A DNA stretch of 64,000 nucleotides from positions 66,001 to 130,000 of the forward strand of contig CAUJGJ010000378.1 of assembly GCA_963170055.1 (NCBI GenBank), in the 5' to 3' direction. The translations under genes were made by a program, and so were the position numbers. This DNA comes from Halisarca cf. caerulea. Its lineage: Eukaryota; Porifera; Demospongiae; Chondrillida; Halisarcidae. The notes under the pieces were generated by a model that did not search any database, was not told the origin of the DNA, and was given only the letters and a program-made list of their open reading frames with translations. Below, in pieces: positions 41,954 to 55,058 of the stretch. The stretch's first letter is position 1, and every line of letters begins with the position of its first letter.

Positions 41954-44900
41954 CTGTATACATACAGAAGGTGATGAGAAGCATTGCTATACATATGTGA
42001 TATGCATATATCTGTACAAATAATAATAAAAGCATTACGACACACTAAAGTGTGCAACTTACAGCCAAAGGCAAAGTAAGATAATCAACAATTTCTGCAC
42101 TCACCATAACTGAGTGAAGGTAGCATTGTATCTGATGTGGGGATCTAAATGGTGAGGACAAGAAGGTGGTCACAGATACCAGATTGCAATGTCTAACAAG
42201 TGACATGTCCACCCACATTTGTCACAGACAGTCCTCTTTCAATCGTCTTCCTGATGTCGTCCATGGTCTTCTTGGTCTCAAAGTGTCCAATGGCATCAAG
42301 TAAGGTCTTCCAGGTCACACTGCGGCCATGTTCCAACCAGTACTTCAGCGTGGAGTAGTAGGCATCATCACTGCCATCAGCATCCTTGGCTACTTCGTCC
42401 AATACAGGTGCGCCTACTTTCAGAAGCTCACCCACTCTTCTCCATTTCTTCAACTCCTTAACATTCGACAGGACGCATTCCTCTACATCAGATTGTTCAG
42501 GTGTCTGTTCCAGAACAACATTCTCACGCACAGCCGCTTTGCTACCCTCCTCCTCTTTGATCACACACCCACACATCATCAGTAACGTACGGATATAATC
42601 TTCACCAAATTCACTCCCTCTCACTCTCTTCAGAGACCTAAGAACTTCCATACTTTTCTGTCCCATTTCCTTTGGCAGGTCAGCCCACATTCCTGGTCTA
42701 CCACCTGCTTTCTCTATCATGCCAGCAATGTCATGGAGCTCAAACTGACGAGCTACATCAAGTGGACTCAATCCATTGGGAAAGAGCTCATGAATGGTGT
42801 ACTTTGTGCGTGGATGGGAAATGACTCTTTCTGCATACTTGTGTTGATCTGTCGATTGCGCTCCTGGACCAAGCTGTTGGCAGGAAATGAGGGACAAATG
42901 AAGGGGATTCAGAGAATCATCCAAAATGTGAAACTCTTCATGCAAGTTCTCATTCACTTCCCAAGGCTCTAGCCTAGTACAAACAGCTTCCGCTAATTTA
43001 GGCATTCTCTGTTGATCTAATGGTAAATCAGAATCAACTATGTCATCAAATAAATTGACATGTCCACTGATAGCAGCCAAACACAGGACTCTGTTGATGT
43101 CAATGAGGTTATTTTTACTGAGCGTGCATATAATGTTAGCAAAGTTACTGCCATCACACACAATGCCACTTGCTTCAATACACGATTTCATTGTATGACT
43201 TGAAACACAGGCAAAAACAAAGTTTCTGCCATCACACGCAATACCACTTGCTTCAACAAATGAATTCATTTGATGACTTGAAGTACTTTTAAAAGCAATC
43301 AAATTCTCAAAAACATTTATTCCAAATTTATCAGGATGGCTAATCTTTGCTCCAGACAACATCAACCTACGTATTAGTTCTATGTGATATATGCCATAGA
43401 AGAGTGGTGTCCAACCGGACTGATTAACTGCATTGACATCAAATCCTCGGTTAACCAACAGATCAATTAGATCAGCCCTGCCGAAACCTACAGCAAAGTG
43501 AAGAGCAGTTAAGCCACCTTCGGTTGTCACATTTACTGGACAACCTTCATCCAACAATAGTGTGACTATGTCATTGTAGCCTTTTGCAACAGCCTGATGC
43601 AGTGGGGTTCCACCGTGGTCCGCAACCATTGTCATTGATGCCTTCCCACCTGACCTAACCAATGTACACACAGATTCCAGCTGATCATGGACAACTGCTG
43701 TGTGCAATGGAGTACCACCTCTATTGTCTACTAGGTTGACATCCAATCCTTGCTCAACAAGCATCTCAATTATGTCAACCTCACCAAATCTAGCTGCAAC
43801 ATGGGCAGCAGACATGCCATTGTCAGTTGGAACATTCGTCGGACAACCTTCTCTCAGCAATAAGGACACCATATCCTTGTGACCTTTTCCTGCAGCCTGA
43901 TGAAGTGGAGTACCTCGTTCATCAGCTATGACTGTCATCGATCTCCTTCCACCTAACCCAATCAATGTACGAGCTGATTCCAGTTGATTGTGACATGCTG
44001 CTGTATGCAAAGGTGTAAGTCCTTTATCGTCTTGTATATTGACATCCAACCCGTGACCCACCAACAGTTCGATAATGTCCACTTGACCACTTCCAGCTGC
44101 AATATGTAGGGCAGTGAGGTCACCGTTGATAGTCATATTCATTGGGCAGCCCTCACTCAGCAATAGTGAAACTATATCCTTGTTTCCTTGTATTACAGCA
44201 ACATGCAATGGAGTTCCTACATCTCTAGCTATCATTGTCATTGATCTCCTTCCTCCCAATCTGAGTAAAGCATGAACTAATTCCAATTGGTCTAGAATGG
44301 CTGCCAAATGCAAAGGAGTTCTTCCATCATCATCCTCTATATTAGCATCCAATCCACAATCTATAAGATAGCCAATAAGCTCTTCTTGGCCAAACTCCAC
44401 TGCACAATGGAGGACAGATACACTGTTGCTGGCTCGAGCGGTAACAGGACAACCTTCCTTCAGTAAAAGCGTGACCATATCTTTGTGACCGCCTGCTACA
44501 GCACGATGAAGGGGAGTCCCTCCCTCCCTGGCTATCTTTGTCAGTGACTTCCTTCCACCCAATCTGAATAATGTTTGTACTGATTCCAACTGACCTTGGG
44601 CAGCTGCTGAGTGTAAGGGAGTCCTACCTTTATTGTCCTCAACATTGACATCCAACCCATTCATTACCAATATTTCAATAACATGAACCATACCAAAACG
44701 AGCAGCTAAATGGAGTGCACTAGAGCTGTAACTGTTTCTAATGCCAATTGGACAACCTTCATTCAGTAAGAGTACGTCCTTGTGACCACCTGCTACAGCC
44801 TGATATATAGGAGAGTCCCTCTCTTCCTGGCTACTTTTGTCGGTGACTTTCTTCAGTTCAAGCAATGTATGTATCGATTCCAATTGACCTCGGGCAGCTG

Positions 44901-46266
44901 CTAAGTGTAAGGGAGTACGGCCTTTATTGTCTACAACATTGACATCTAACCCTTGTTTTACCAATAATTCAATAATGTCAATGTGACCATAAAAAGCTGC
45001 TAAATGGAGAGCACTTAAGCCATCACTGTCTCTGATGTCTATTGGACAACCTTCATTCAGTAAAAGTGTGACCACATTCTTGTGACCACTTACTGCAGCC
45101 TGATGTAGGGGAGTCCCGGCTTTAGCATCTACCATTGTCAACAGCTTCTTTTTACCCACACTAAGCAACATTTCAATAAGCTTCAGTTGACCCCTTGCTG
45201 CTGCTGCATGTAAGAGGGTGCACCCTGTTGATTTATGCACATATTTTGCTAAATTCAGGAGCATCTCAACTTCATCTTGTCCTTGCATAGTAGCATACAT
45301 AGAAGGAGTCCATCCATTATGGTCTACCGGGTCAATGCAACAACCTTTGTCAATGAGCAGTTTCACAGCATCTACCTGACCCTCACCAGCAGCACAATGG
45401 AGAGGTGTACGACCATCTTCATCAGTTGTGTCAACTGAAACACCTAATTCTAGATATTCCTTCAGTTTAGCAGTGTCTCCAGATCGAGCAGCATCAAAGA
45501 TATCACATTTCATGCTATTGTGGACTCCTGCATAATCCGAGCTGGGAGGAATCCTACTCTTAACAGGAGACATACGACACCCTCTGTCCATTAGCAGTCT
45601 TATCACCTCCACCTGACCATGTGCTATAGCATGATGTACAGGAGACCAGCCGTCTTCATCAGTCAGGTTAACTGGGACACCTAGATCTAGACACTCTGTC
45701 ACTGCAGTAGTGTCTCCTGATTGAACAGCTTTGAAAAACTTCTCTGAGCTGTCATTATCAATGTTTGAAATATCATTTTGGCGACTGTTGTGAATAGCCG
45801 GACCAACCTGCCCATCACAGCTTACATTTTTTTTATTTAAATCAACAGAAATGTTTAATGGCTCTGCTTTACCCACATCCACAGATCCTCCATGTTCAAT
45901 CAAAGCTTCCATCACTGCATATTGCTCAGACATCACTGCCCACTGCAGTGGTGTTGTGTGCTCATTATCAAGTGCATTAACATCACTGCCCATCTCAATG
46001 AGAGCCCTAACACTTTCCACAAAACCATTTGCTGCTGCGTAATGTAATGCGGTACGTCCGTTGACATCGACTATGTCAATGTAGCAACCATTCTCTTGTA
46101 AGAACCATATTACTTCAACCTGACCACATGCTGCAGCATGATGGAGAAGAGACCAACCTTCTTCATCAGTGAGGTTCACAGGAACACCAGCATCAAAGAA
46201 ATCTTTGACCTCAGGAATATTCCCAGACTGAATTGAATCAAAAATATCACCATGCTCTGCTTGCAT
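41648..46266 (-). CDS. Ankyrin-repeat protein with two death domains, copy 3 (3 exons visible, about 1465 aa)
   Basis: Modelled exons: 46266-42217 (1350 codons), 42144-42105 (40 bp) and 41953-41648 (306 bp, phase 1 at its end). The N-terminus MQAEHGDIFDSIQSGN and the order of ankyrin repeats match copies 2 and 4, with fewer repeats. Exon 1 ends in a death domain (KWRRVGELLKVGAPVLDEVA...LKYWLEHG..VTWKTLLDAI) and exon 3 encodes the second one (LFGRKMCAQWKEFAVYL...ELTRRWL...LPRTWKTVLKAL). Copy-specific changes are a local duplication near 43170-43290 (SSH-M-S-EASGI-CDG-NF twice) and a short deletion in one ankyrin repeat near 44770 (GGHKDVLLLNEGC). The frame is intact. The last exon is uncertain because the acceptor at the minisatellite edge is changed from acag to acatg here. 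Confidence 0.83.
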
Positions 46267-47330
46267 TCTTGACTGGTGTTCTTAATCGATATGCCACAAA
46301 ATCTTTCTGGATATTCAAGAGGTCAAACACTTTTTGTACATTTATTCAACTACAGGGAAGAACAAACTTCAAATTGACCCACTGTAAACATAACCACGAG
46401 TATACACAATAGTCAAAGAGAATCAGTGTAACAGGGAAAGTATATCAGCAGAATATGCTACGACAATGTCTTTATTATAAATATTTTGTGCCAAAATTGA
46501 CAAAAATCAAAGCTAGGCTTGTATATCAGTCAAAATCCACACAACATAAGCTCAAAAGCCATCATTGGAATCAGTAGATAATTATTCGTGCACAACATGA
46601 TGTTCCATCACTTCAAAGAGACCACTTGCATAAGTATATGAAATGTACCCAGGGCATAGGTAGGAGTGCAAGAATGTCTGATCTCACTGGAACATGACTA
46701 CAGCAAATGGAGGATTGCATGGAGCGAATTAAGTTGCTGTGGTATATATCCCCACAACTATGTAGGCCTGTCATGCCAAATATTAACCCTGTGAAAGTGG
46801 AACGGTGTGGCCACTTAATGTAAACTCCAACCATTAAGACATTAGGGTTAGGGTTAGTATACTTGATACCATGGCTGAGGGACAAATTACCGTAGAGGAC
46901 CATTCACGGCACTCCCGGCCAAGCATCCCACCAATTAGGTGCTGGGTTTGAGTATACAATAATAATAACTAGGTCAATTAATATCATTATGAGGTACATG
47001 ATAGAGTTATAAAGGCAATCGATGAACAGTCCATTGTTTGACAATAGTCAATGATGGATGCCCACTGTCGGCTTTGCATGGTTATATGCATATGTGGAGT
47101 GGTGCATGGAGCAGAGAGGAATGCATGTGGAATCTTAGAACCACTGAACAACGTCTAATGCGAAAATAATCAATGTGATCCTACATGATGCTATTCCCTT
47201 CGACGTTGCATCCCTGCGGATAATCGATGCCTTTTTTCCTCACCAGCTGAATTGCATAAGACAGGAGTCTGGGGGAGGTGCACATTTTATCCTGCCTTTG
47301 TTGTTCAACTCCTCACCAGCCAAATGGAGC
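46267..47330. other. 5' flank of copy 3
   Basis: Non-coding sequence closely matching 60097-61240 (copy 4 flank) and more loosely 15873-17000. Contains ttagggttagggttag at about 46852. No gene seen. Confidence 0.5.
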
Positions 47331-47332
47331 TA

Positions 47333-47504
47333 CAGTGAATTCTCGTTAATCCGCCACCGCTTTATCCGCCAAACCCTTTTATCCGCCATCAATTTCATGC
47401 ATGAATTGACAAAATACAGCAAATTGATTTGGATAATCCGCCAAACTCATTAATCCACCAATATTCTTTAAAACGAATTGTGGCGGATTAACAAGAATTC
47501 ACTG
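47333..47504. mobile_element. 172-bp pogo-like MITE
   Basis: Termini CAGTGAATTCTCGTTAATCC and, inverted, CAGTGAATTCTTGTTAATCC (one mismatch over 25 bp), flanked by TA. The paralogous copy 4 flank near 61230 has a single TA (ggggtactcgacacgtg) and no element. Confidence 0.88.
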
Positions 47505-48146
47505 TAATTGACACGTGATTGTGCTTATCAAGGACGAACACCGATGGCCACAACCACCCACTTGATCCTAAACTACCAGGTGAAAGAGAGGAAAGGGCCT
47601 GCCAAACAGGCAAACGGACCATAAAGAGCAGAGAGCACTACATGGCTTGTTGTCAAAGGTGGTGCTATGAAGCCAAAAAAATTAAGTCAAACCTATGAAA
47701 ACTTTGCTGGCTGAATGTACAACACCCGTCCAAATTGTATCGGCTGGACGTATGACACATAATCAGCCACTGTACATCACATTTATGTGGGGCTCGCTCA
47801 GGAGCACTCCATTAGTACATCATAGAAATGGAGAAGCTATATAGGGGTTGTCAATACCAGACTCCTGAACGGATTCAATTGGTCTTTGCTGATGAACCTG
47901 TAACCTTAAGTCTTGCAGTCAGCTTGCCTCTCATCTCATTTATACAATATTCTCTGCTGCATGATTGAATGAGCACAATTCCTTTTATAACAGTCCCTGT
48001 TACCTTCCAGTGCCTAAACAACACCAACTCTGTCTGACTAGCGTATCTTCCACTCCTTGTTTGCCCCCTTGGCTTCAATCTATCTTGCAGCTCTGTGGCA
48101 TTTTTGTCACAGGTGCTGACATTCTTGCAGTGTTCCCATGCATGAG

Positions 48147-48814
48147 CAGGCCCGGAGCAAGCATGTTTGGGGTGGTCTGGCAAAAATTGTCAATGTCAAT
48201 AAGATGCAGGACATAATAGTTATATATACAGGTTACAGCATGCATGCATATCAAACTATTACCCCAACATTTGATTAAGTTTATATACATATATTGTGCA
48301 AAGCCCATAACACTGTCTGTAGCCACAGTGACAGTGTCCAGCTATCAAACCACAGAGCTCGAAATGCGGAACACCTCTTGATCGACTTCTTTCCAAATGA
48401 TCGTGGTGGGAATTTAAACCCTTTTGGTTGATGGGGGGACAGAAGCAATGTCATTTGTAACGCTGAAACCCCAAAAAACAGACTTCACCGAACGATCTAC
48501 CATCTATCTACTTGAATGATTGCGCAATGGAAAATGGCACTTTCTTCGAGATGGTGCTTCAGATTGTCAGAGCGTCGTTATCGTTTTCTCTCACTTAATT
48601 TTCCTTCCAGGAAAAGATGATACTTGCCATTTGTGATTGATAATTGCAATTATTAGGACCTTATGTGAGTTTAACCAAATGCACGGTATTGCTGACATTA
48701 TATTCCTTTAAAATTCAGTGAACTTCAAGGTGTTGGTTTGAGTTTTAAGAAAATGGTTTGGGCTGAAAAGTGGTCCGGCGAATGCCGGACCTGCCGGACT
48801 ACTTGCGCCGGCCT
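48147..48814. mobile_element. 668-bp hAT-like non-autonomous element with 8-bp target duplication
   Basis: Bounded by direct repeats tgcatgag (48139-48146 and 48815-48822). The ends caggcccggagcaag and, inverted, aggccggcgcaag have the look of hAT termini. The copy 4 flank at about 61905-61925 continues without this segment. No transposase ORF is present. Confidence 0.8.
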
Positions 48815-48822
48815 TGCATGAG

Positions 48823-51800
48823 TCCGTACGTATGCAGAGAAGACAATACCGAGCGGAAATTGCTACAACACACCCGTCGATCACGACATTTCACCATGCG
48901 CACTATTTCATTATGCACTTAAACACAACATTAAGCTTCACATATTATTAAAAATAATATCATACAGAGATGAACAATGGTTCCAATAATACTCATGGAA
49001 CCATGAATAAACATTGCAAACATATTATAAATTAGTCATATTAAAAATTGTATGACAAAACACATTCCAACAAAATTTAATCTATTATCAGATATCGTGT
49101 ACATCCTTGTCTTTGCTTGTATGAATGTGTGTACGTAAAATATATTATAGTTTCACATCCACGCAGCTGGGTTTTTGAGTGTATATATGTTCTATATTTC
49201 TGCAAACACCACAAAACCCAGTCCGCATGGAAATGCCTACCAGGTGTTTGTTTTCTCCACAGTATTGGAATGTTGGCAGACCAAAATGTAAATTAAAATG
49301 GATAGGTAGCAAGTTAAATGTGCCGCTAGTGAGAGTGCACATTGGAGATTAGGACAGTTTCTATATAGAACATGGTGACAATCAAGTGACAGTGATTTAA
49401 AAAGAATTGTTCAATTGTTGGCAAATGATAAGAAAGTGTATGAAGGAAATCAGCAATTTTATAATGTTGGCTACCGAATCACAACCTTAATTGTGCAGTA
49501 GGGATGGGCCATATTTGTTTTAACCAGCCATAATAATTATTGCCCAACAAAATTCCCAATTATCACGATAATCGTACAACACTGGGATCCTGAAATATAC
49601 GTGCAAATTTAACATATACCTCGATTCAGGTACACCTAACCAAACATGATGCTGATATTTGAACAGGAAAGAGCTAATAAAAGGATACATTGCATTCTAT
49701 ACTATAAAAGTGTATCTGGATATAGTGAGTTTCTGATATAGTGAGAATATTAGTGTTGCCCTGTGATTTGCTACAATGAAATTCCACCGTATGTGCAATG
49801 ATTATCCCGATAATCACCACAATGTCAAAATCACTGACGAAATGATTATCATGGCAAAAAAATATCACGAATATCAGGAGTATATCACGGTATTGCCCAT
49901 GGTAACCCTATCGGGCAGCATCATGTATATTCTAAGATTTGTTGAGTGCATGAAGGAACAAGTGAACTAAAAAACTGAACATGCAGATGTCGGCAGTCCT
50001 AGAATTGGTTATCTCTTAAGCTCAATTTAATTCTCACTTAATTGAATTAGACTGCAACTATGCTGTGACGCATGTATTCCTTTTGAAAATGAAGCCCTGG
50101 ACAATCTGCCGACACAGAGTTTATATCATGGAAGATGGAAACAAGCAAAAACATGACTGGATGTGAGGCTATAGGGTGGACACCTGCATAGCATTGTCCT
50201 CGTGATCATTTACATCCCATTTACAATTTCCTAGCTTATGACTGGCAGGCATATAAAATGGTAACATGATTAAGAAATCCCTTTCAATATTTACCTCTTA
50301 CATGCTCACACTAACTTTATCAGCATCAGATGATTGATCCTGTAGTTGCCGCTCACTCCAGAATAGACCAATGTATGCACTGGACTCTCCTTGATCAATT
50401 GCCAGTGAAAGGTTATGGATGTGTATAATTTCCAGAAGGATTCCGGCTGCATGAGATAAGTAAAACTCTAGTAACAGCTACTATTACGTAGTATGCTCCA
50501 AAACAATATGTGGAAGTTGTGATGATACTTTCTGTAGACAGTAATAATTCTGGCTTATACAGTGTTGAGTATATAGTCTTGCGGCGCCAGACCATCCCCC
50601 CCCCCCCCCCCCCTCAATGATTTAGACACAAATTAAAATGATTTGGAACAACTGCAATTAAAAACTTATGCTGACCCGCACACGTAAATCAGAACTCGCT
50701 TGAAAGCTAAACACATAGAAAGCCAAAGAAAGGAAACTAAATAGATGCAATGAAGTTCTAATTAAAACAAAATCAAGGCCAACCATTGAGACTTCTGAAT
50801 CAACATATCTCGAGATACTACCACAACTGGCCAGGCATGAGCCGTTCTGGTCTTATCTTATGTAATATGGGTTCATAGCACTCTGCCAAACGAATTCTGG
50901 ACAGGGCTGCCTGCAAAAACATCTACTTCTTATGATGACATACTCCAGTACCATGGGGGAAGACCACGTACAGAATGTAACTATATTATTACCAGCGTTA
51001 CCAGGACTTCAGGTTTTGAGTTTTCTTTCTTCTTTATAGGAGTATCCCAAGGCATCCTGCTTCCCATGGCCAGGTCAGTATACATTTATTCGACGTATTA
51101 TATCTCTAAAATCAACGATTAGACCATAGTCGACCGGCTTTTCGTACCTGCATACCGTGCCAGGCATGCAGCTATGTTGAGTACGTTACATACAGGACAG
51201 GGAATTTACTTGAATTGAGGCAATTGCACCTCATGTCTGAGCTCAACCATGAATACAAAGCTATAGACGTGCATTCAAAGTAGTTGTAAAGGCTAGCTCT
51301 GACACGTATAATACGCCCCGCATACGCGTGTGGTAAGAACAAACATAATAAGAATCTGTAATTTAGGATATAAACTCCAGCTTAGCTTATTAGTAAGTAC
51401 CGCTGAGAGATAGATCAGAAAGATTGACTTATACAGCTTCTGTCCGCCGGAATCTCCACCAGCTCTCTGACACGAATTAAAACGGCTCACCAAATACGGA
51501 GTACTTGTATAAAATTGGTATCGCATACCAACGCATCAATAACGCGTGACTACTGTACATGATGAACATGCACTAATTATGCTTGCCTCTTACAGTCCAC
51601 AACTGGAATTTCCAAACAAAAAAATAAACTATTATACAATAATTTTTAATGCCGATCAAGAACAAAATCATTGGAATTTCTGTTGTTACAAAGAAACAGC
51701 TGTTACAACAACTTAACTTCAATTTTCCAAACTGAAAAAAATAGCAGTTTTGATTCACATACAAATTGCTACAAAACCTCCATAACAATGAATGTACAGT

Positions 51801-51890
51801 CTTTCCCTCATACTTGGTCAGCACCTGTTGCATCAGTAATGAAAGATGCATGTGAACTTGATCCATGCAGCATATTCATCACATGCATTG
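48823..51890. repeat. Paralogous intergenic flank of the units (non-coding)
   Basis: 48823-49670 matches 61915-62780 of the copy 4 flank; 49675-51600 matches 3480-5600. It includes an 18-C run at 50596-50613 where the copy 1 side has only cacccctctc. Open frames in one copy are broken in others, so I call no gene. Confidence 0.6.
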
Positions 51891-51902
51891 ACGTACACTC
51901 AC

Positions 51903-51973
51903 ACATGCATGTGCGTGCACACACGCACACACACACACATACCCCCCCCCCCCCCCCCCACACACACACACAT
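51903..51973. repeat. CA tract interrupted by a 17-C run
   Basis: Short CA tract with cacacacatac, then poly(C) at about 51943-51959 and CA again. It is the shrunken counterpart of the 500-bp tracts in the other units. Confidence 0.85.
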
Positions 51974-52144
51974 CAATAGTCTTAAACCATACAGTTCCAC
52001 TTCCCCAATTAAATGAACAGTAGCTGAATATGAAAACCAGTAAAGTGGTAAAATGATGCAGGATTGCCACAGGGCTATACATAAGGCTAAATAAAAGAGC
52101 ATCATCCAAAATTTAAAGACTTGAAAAAGTGCAAGTGAAGTAGG

Positions 52145-52815
52145 CACAGACCTAGACGAGCAAGGACAGGACAAGCACATAGGGCTAGACGAGCAAGGAC
52201 AAGACAAGCATTTAGGGCTGGATGAGCAAGGACAGGACAAGCACATAGGGCTAGACGAGCAAGGACAGGACAAGCACATAGGGCTAGACGGGCAAGGACA
52301 GGACAAGCATATAGGGCTAGACGGGCAAGGACAGGACAAGCATATAGGGCTAGACGAGCAAGGACAGGACAAGCATTTAGGGCTAGACGAGCAAGGACAA
52401 GACAAGCATATAGGGCTAGACGAGCAAGGACAGGACAAGCATTTAGGGCTGGACGAGCAAGGACAAGACAAGCATATAGGGCTAGACGAGCAAGGACAGG
52501 ACAAGCACATAGGGCTAGACGGGCAAGGACAGGACAAGCATATAGGGCTAGACAAGCAAGGACAAGACAAGCATTTAGGGCTAGACGAGCAAGGACAGGA
52601 CAAGCATATAGGGCTAGACGAGCAAGGACAGGACAAGCATATAGGGCTAGACGAGCAAGGACAGGACAAGCACATAGGGCTAGACGGGCAAGGACAGGAC
52701 AAGCATATAGGGCTAGACGAGCAAGGACAGGACAAGCATTTAGGGCTAGACAGGCAAGGACAGGACAAGCATTTAGGGCTAGACAGGCAAGGACAAGACA
52801 AGCATATGTAAGGGC
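52145..52815. repeat. 33-bp minisatellite, about 20 copies, specific to the copy 4 unit
   Basis: Units contain gcaaggacaggacaagcata then tagggctagacg. The period is a multiple of 3, so the minus strand keeps one frame open as an 11-residue repeat (SSPICLSCPCS). The copy 2 unit has only two units at this site, so this is a recent local expansion. Confidence 0.92.
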
Positions 52816-52830
52816 TGGATGAGCATAGGG

Positions 52831-52923
<93 letters not shown>
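52831..52923. repeat. CA microsatellite, second tract of the copy 4 unit
   Basis: About 92 bp of (CA)n inside the phrase gggttacacaca...catgtggctatatggg; in the copy 2 unit the same phrase (6716-6740) has only a few CA steps. Confidence 0.92.
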
Positions 52924-52926
<3 letters not shown>

Positions 52927-53188
52927 GGCTATATGGGTATAAAACTACAGAGTTCAGTTAGACTGAGCGCACACTGTGCAAATTCCTACATCCCACAGCA
53001 CATACATACATGAAAGGGATGGGGGATGTGGGGATTTGCAGTACATGGTGGATAATGTGGGTTTAGGCAGCTTTAATTATATCAAGATGGCAAAAATGTA
53101 TAATCGCCTGATATTATACAACAAGGAAAGAAATTCAATGTTAATAAATGAATATATACTTTAGAAATTATAGTACCTCACCTGAAAT

Positions 53189-54095
53189 ACAAGTGTGTGG
53201 TCGGGTCCTACCAGATCACAAGTGTGTGGGCGGCTCCTGCTGAATCACAAGTGTGTGGTCGGGTCCTACTGGATCACAAGTGTGTGGTCGGGTCCTACTG
53301 GATCACAAGTGTGTGGTCGGGTCCTACTGGATCACAAGTGTGTGGTCGGGTCCTACTGGATCACAAGTGTGTGGTCGGGTCCTACTGGATCACAAGTCTG
53401 TGGTCGGGTCCTACTGGATCACAAGTCTGTGGTCGGGTCCTACTGGATCACAAGTGTGTGGTCAGGTCCTACTGGATCACAAGTGTGTGGTCGGGTCCTA
53501 CTGGATCACAAGTGTGTGGTCGGGTCCTACTGGATCACAAGTGTGTGGTCGGGTCCTACTGGATCACAAGTCTGTGGTCGGGTCCTACTGGATCACAAGT
53601 GTGTGGTCGGGTCCTACTGGATCACAAGTGTGTGGTCGGGTCCTACTGGATCACAAGTGTGTGGTCCGGTCCTACTGGATCACAAGTGTGTGGTCGGGTC
53701 CTACTGGATCACAAGTATGTGGTCGGGTCTTATTGGATCACAAGTCTGTGGTCGGGTCCTACTGGATCACAAGTGTGTGGTCGGGTCCTACTGGAACACA
53801 AGTGTGTGGTCGGGTCCTACTGGATCACAAGTGTGTGGTCGAGTTCTACTGGATCACAAGTGTGTGGTCGGGTCCTACTGGATCACAAGTGTGTGGTCAG
53901 GTCCTACTGGATCACAAGTGTGTGGTCGGGTCCTACTGGATCACAAGTGTGTGGTCGGGTCCTACTGGATCACAAGTGTGTGGTCGGGTCCTACTGGATC
54001 ACAAGTGAGTGGTTGGGTCCTACTGGATCACAAGTGTGTGGTCGGGTCCTACTGGATCACAAGTGTGTGGTCAGGTCCTACTGGATCACAAGTTG
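53189..54095. repeat. 29-bp minisatellite array of the copy 4 unit (about 31 copies)
   Basis: Same unit as at 6989 and 39649. The first two units are the most diverged, as expected for an array edge. Ends at the conserved border agttgacaggctcacctg. Confidence 0.95.
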
Positions 54096-54752
54096 ACAGG
54101 CTCACCTGTAAGAATTAACAGAAGAATGAGTTGCAATGAAATAATAATAATATACGTAATAACAACACTCAACACTACAAACACATTTGTATAAGCTTTG
54201 TGTGAGTAGCAGGATTATGTGCATGTATATCACGGAGAAGTTAGCAACAAAACTATTGAAGGAACAGTGAAAATACAACATTTTTACATGTGCATCCACA
54301 GAACAGATCAACCCAAACTCCTCATCACTAGTGGCTCTACTCTCTTAGGCAGGCTGGACCATCCCTGGAAGCTGCATGCAAGGCTTCGTAGCATCACAAT
54401 GTACCAGCCTACTCAAGCCATATGCATAGTTTCACATCTGGATTGATTTGCATGTGTTACACACACTCCCCATTCTGTACACAGTGTGGAACATGTTAAT
54501 GTGTAAAAACTTGCCAAACGCTGGCAGTGAGACTATTCAAGTCATTGTCATTATAGGAATTAAAGTCTTAATAAGTCAATGTCTACTTGACCAGATTCTG
54601 AAGGAGTTCCTAAACCCTCAAATACAGCTACATCAGACATGCATTAATTCAGGCATGAAGAATCTGCTCAGTCGGACATGCAACACTTGAAAGTGCAGAG
54701 TCACTGACCAGAGTCAATGGTACAACATGTACTGTCAGAAGACTTTTCTCAC
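54096..54752. other. 3' region of copy 4 (intron or 3' sequence)
   Basis: Unit-conserved sequence. On the minus strand an acceptor ttcttacag precedes GTGAGCCTGTCAACTTGTGA; joined to exon 3 in phase 1 it would encode GEPVNL and stop at 54088-54086, making the minisatellite part of the 3' UTR. This is inferred from phase only. Confidence 0.35.
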
Positions 54753-55058
54753 CTCCTGAACACTCTTTTGAAAGTGCTTCTCTGATGTCTTCCACGAGAA
54801 GTGGAAATCCTGTCAACCTAAGAGCTTTAAACACTGTCTCCCAAGTACGTGGAAGGTCTCCAGTACCATCTCCACTATGCAACCATCGGCGAGTGAGCTC
54901 CTTGAAGCAGTCCTCTACAATTGCAAGACATTGCTTGTAAACCACATCTGTGATCCTAGTCTCCACATGTAAGTGGACAGCAAACTCCTTCCATCTGGAG
55001 TGCATCTTTCTCCCAACAAGATTCCAGAGACTGGCTTCAGTGAGAATATTGCCATCAG
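54753..55058 (-). CDS. Copy 4 exon 3: second death domain
   Basis: Acceptor ctgtatag, phase 1 (ADGNILTEASLWNLVGRKM...), ending ALSKECSG at donor GTGAGA. Of the three visible copies it is closest to copy 2 in sequence but keeps the full-length end. Confidence 0.8.

Noticed and set aside
51899..52924. 341-codon minus-strand ORF with an 11-residue Ser/Cys/Pro repeat
   Set aside because: Generated by a 33-bp minisatellite plus CA and C tracts; the unit with two repeats has no such ORF.
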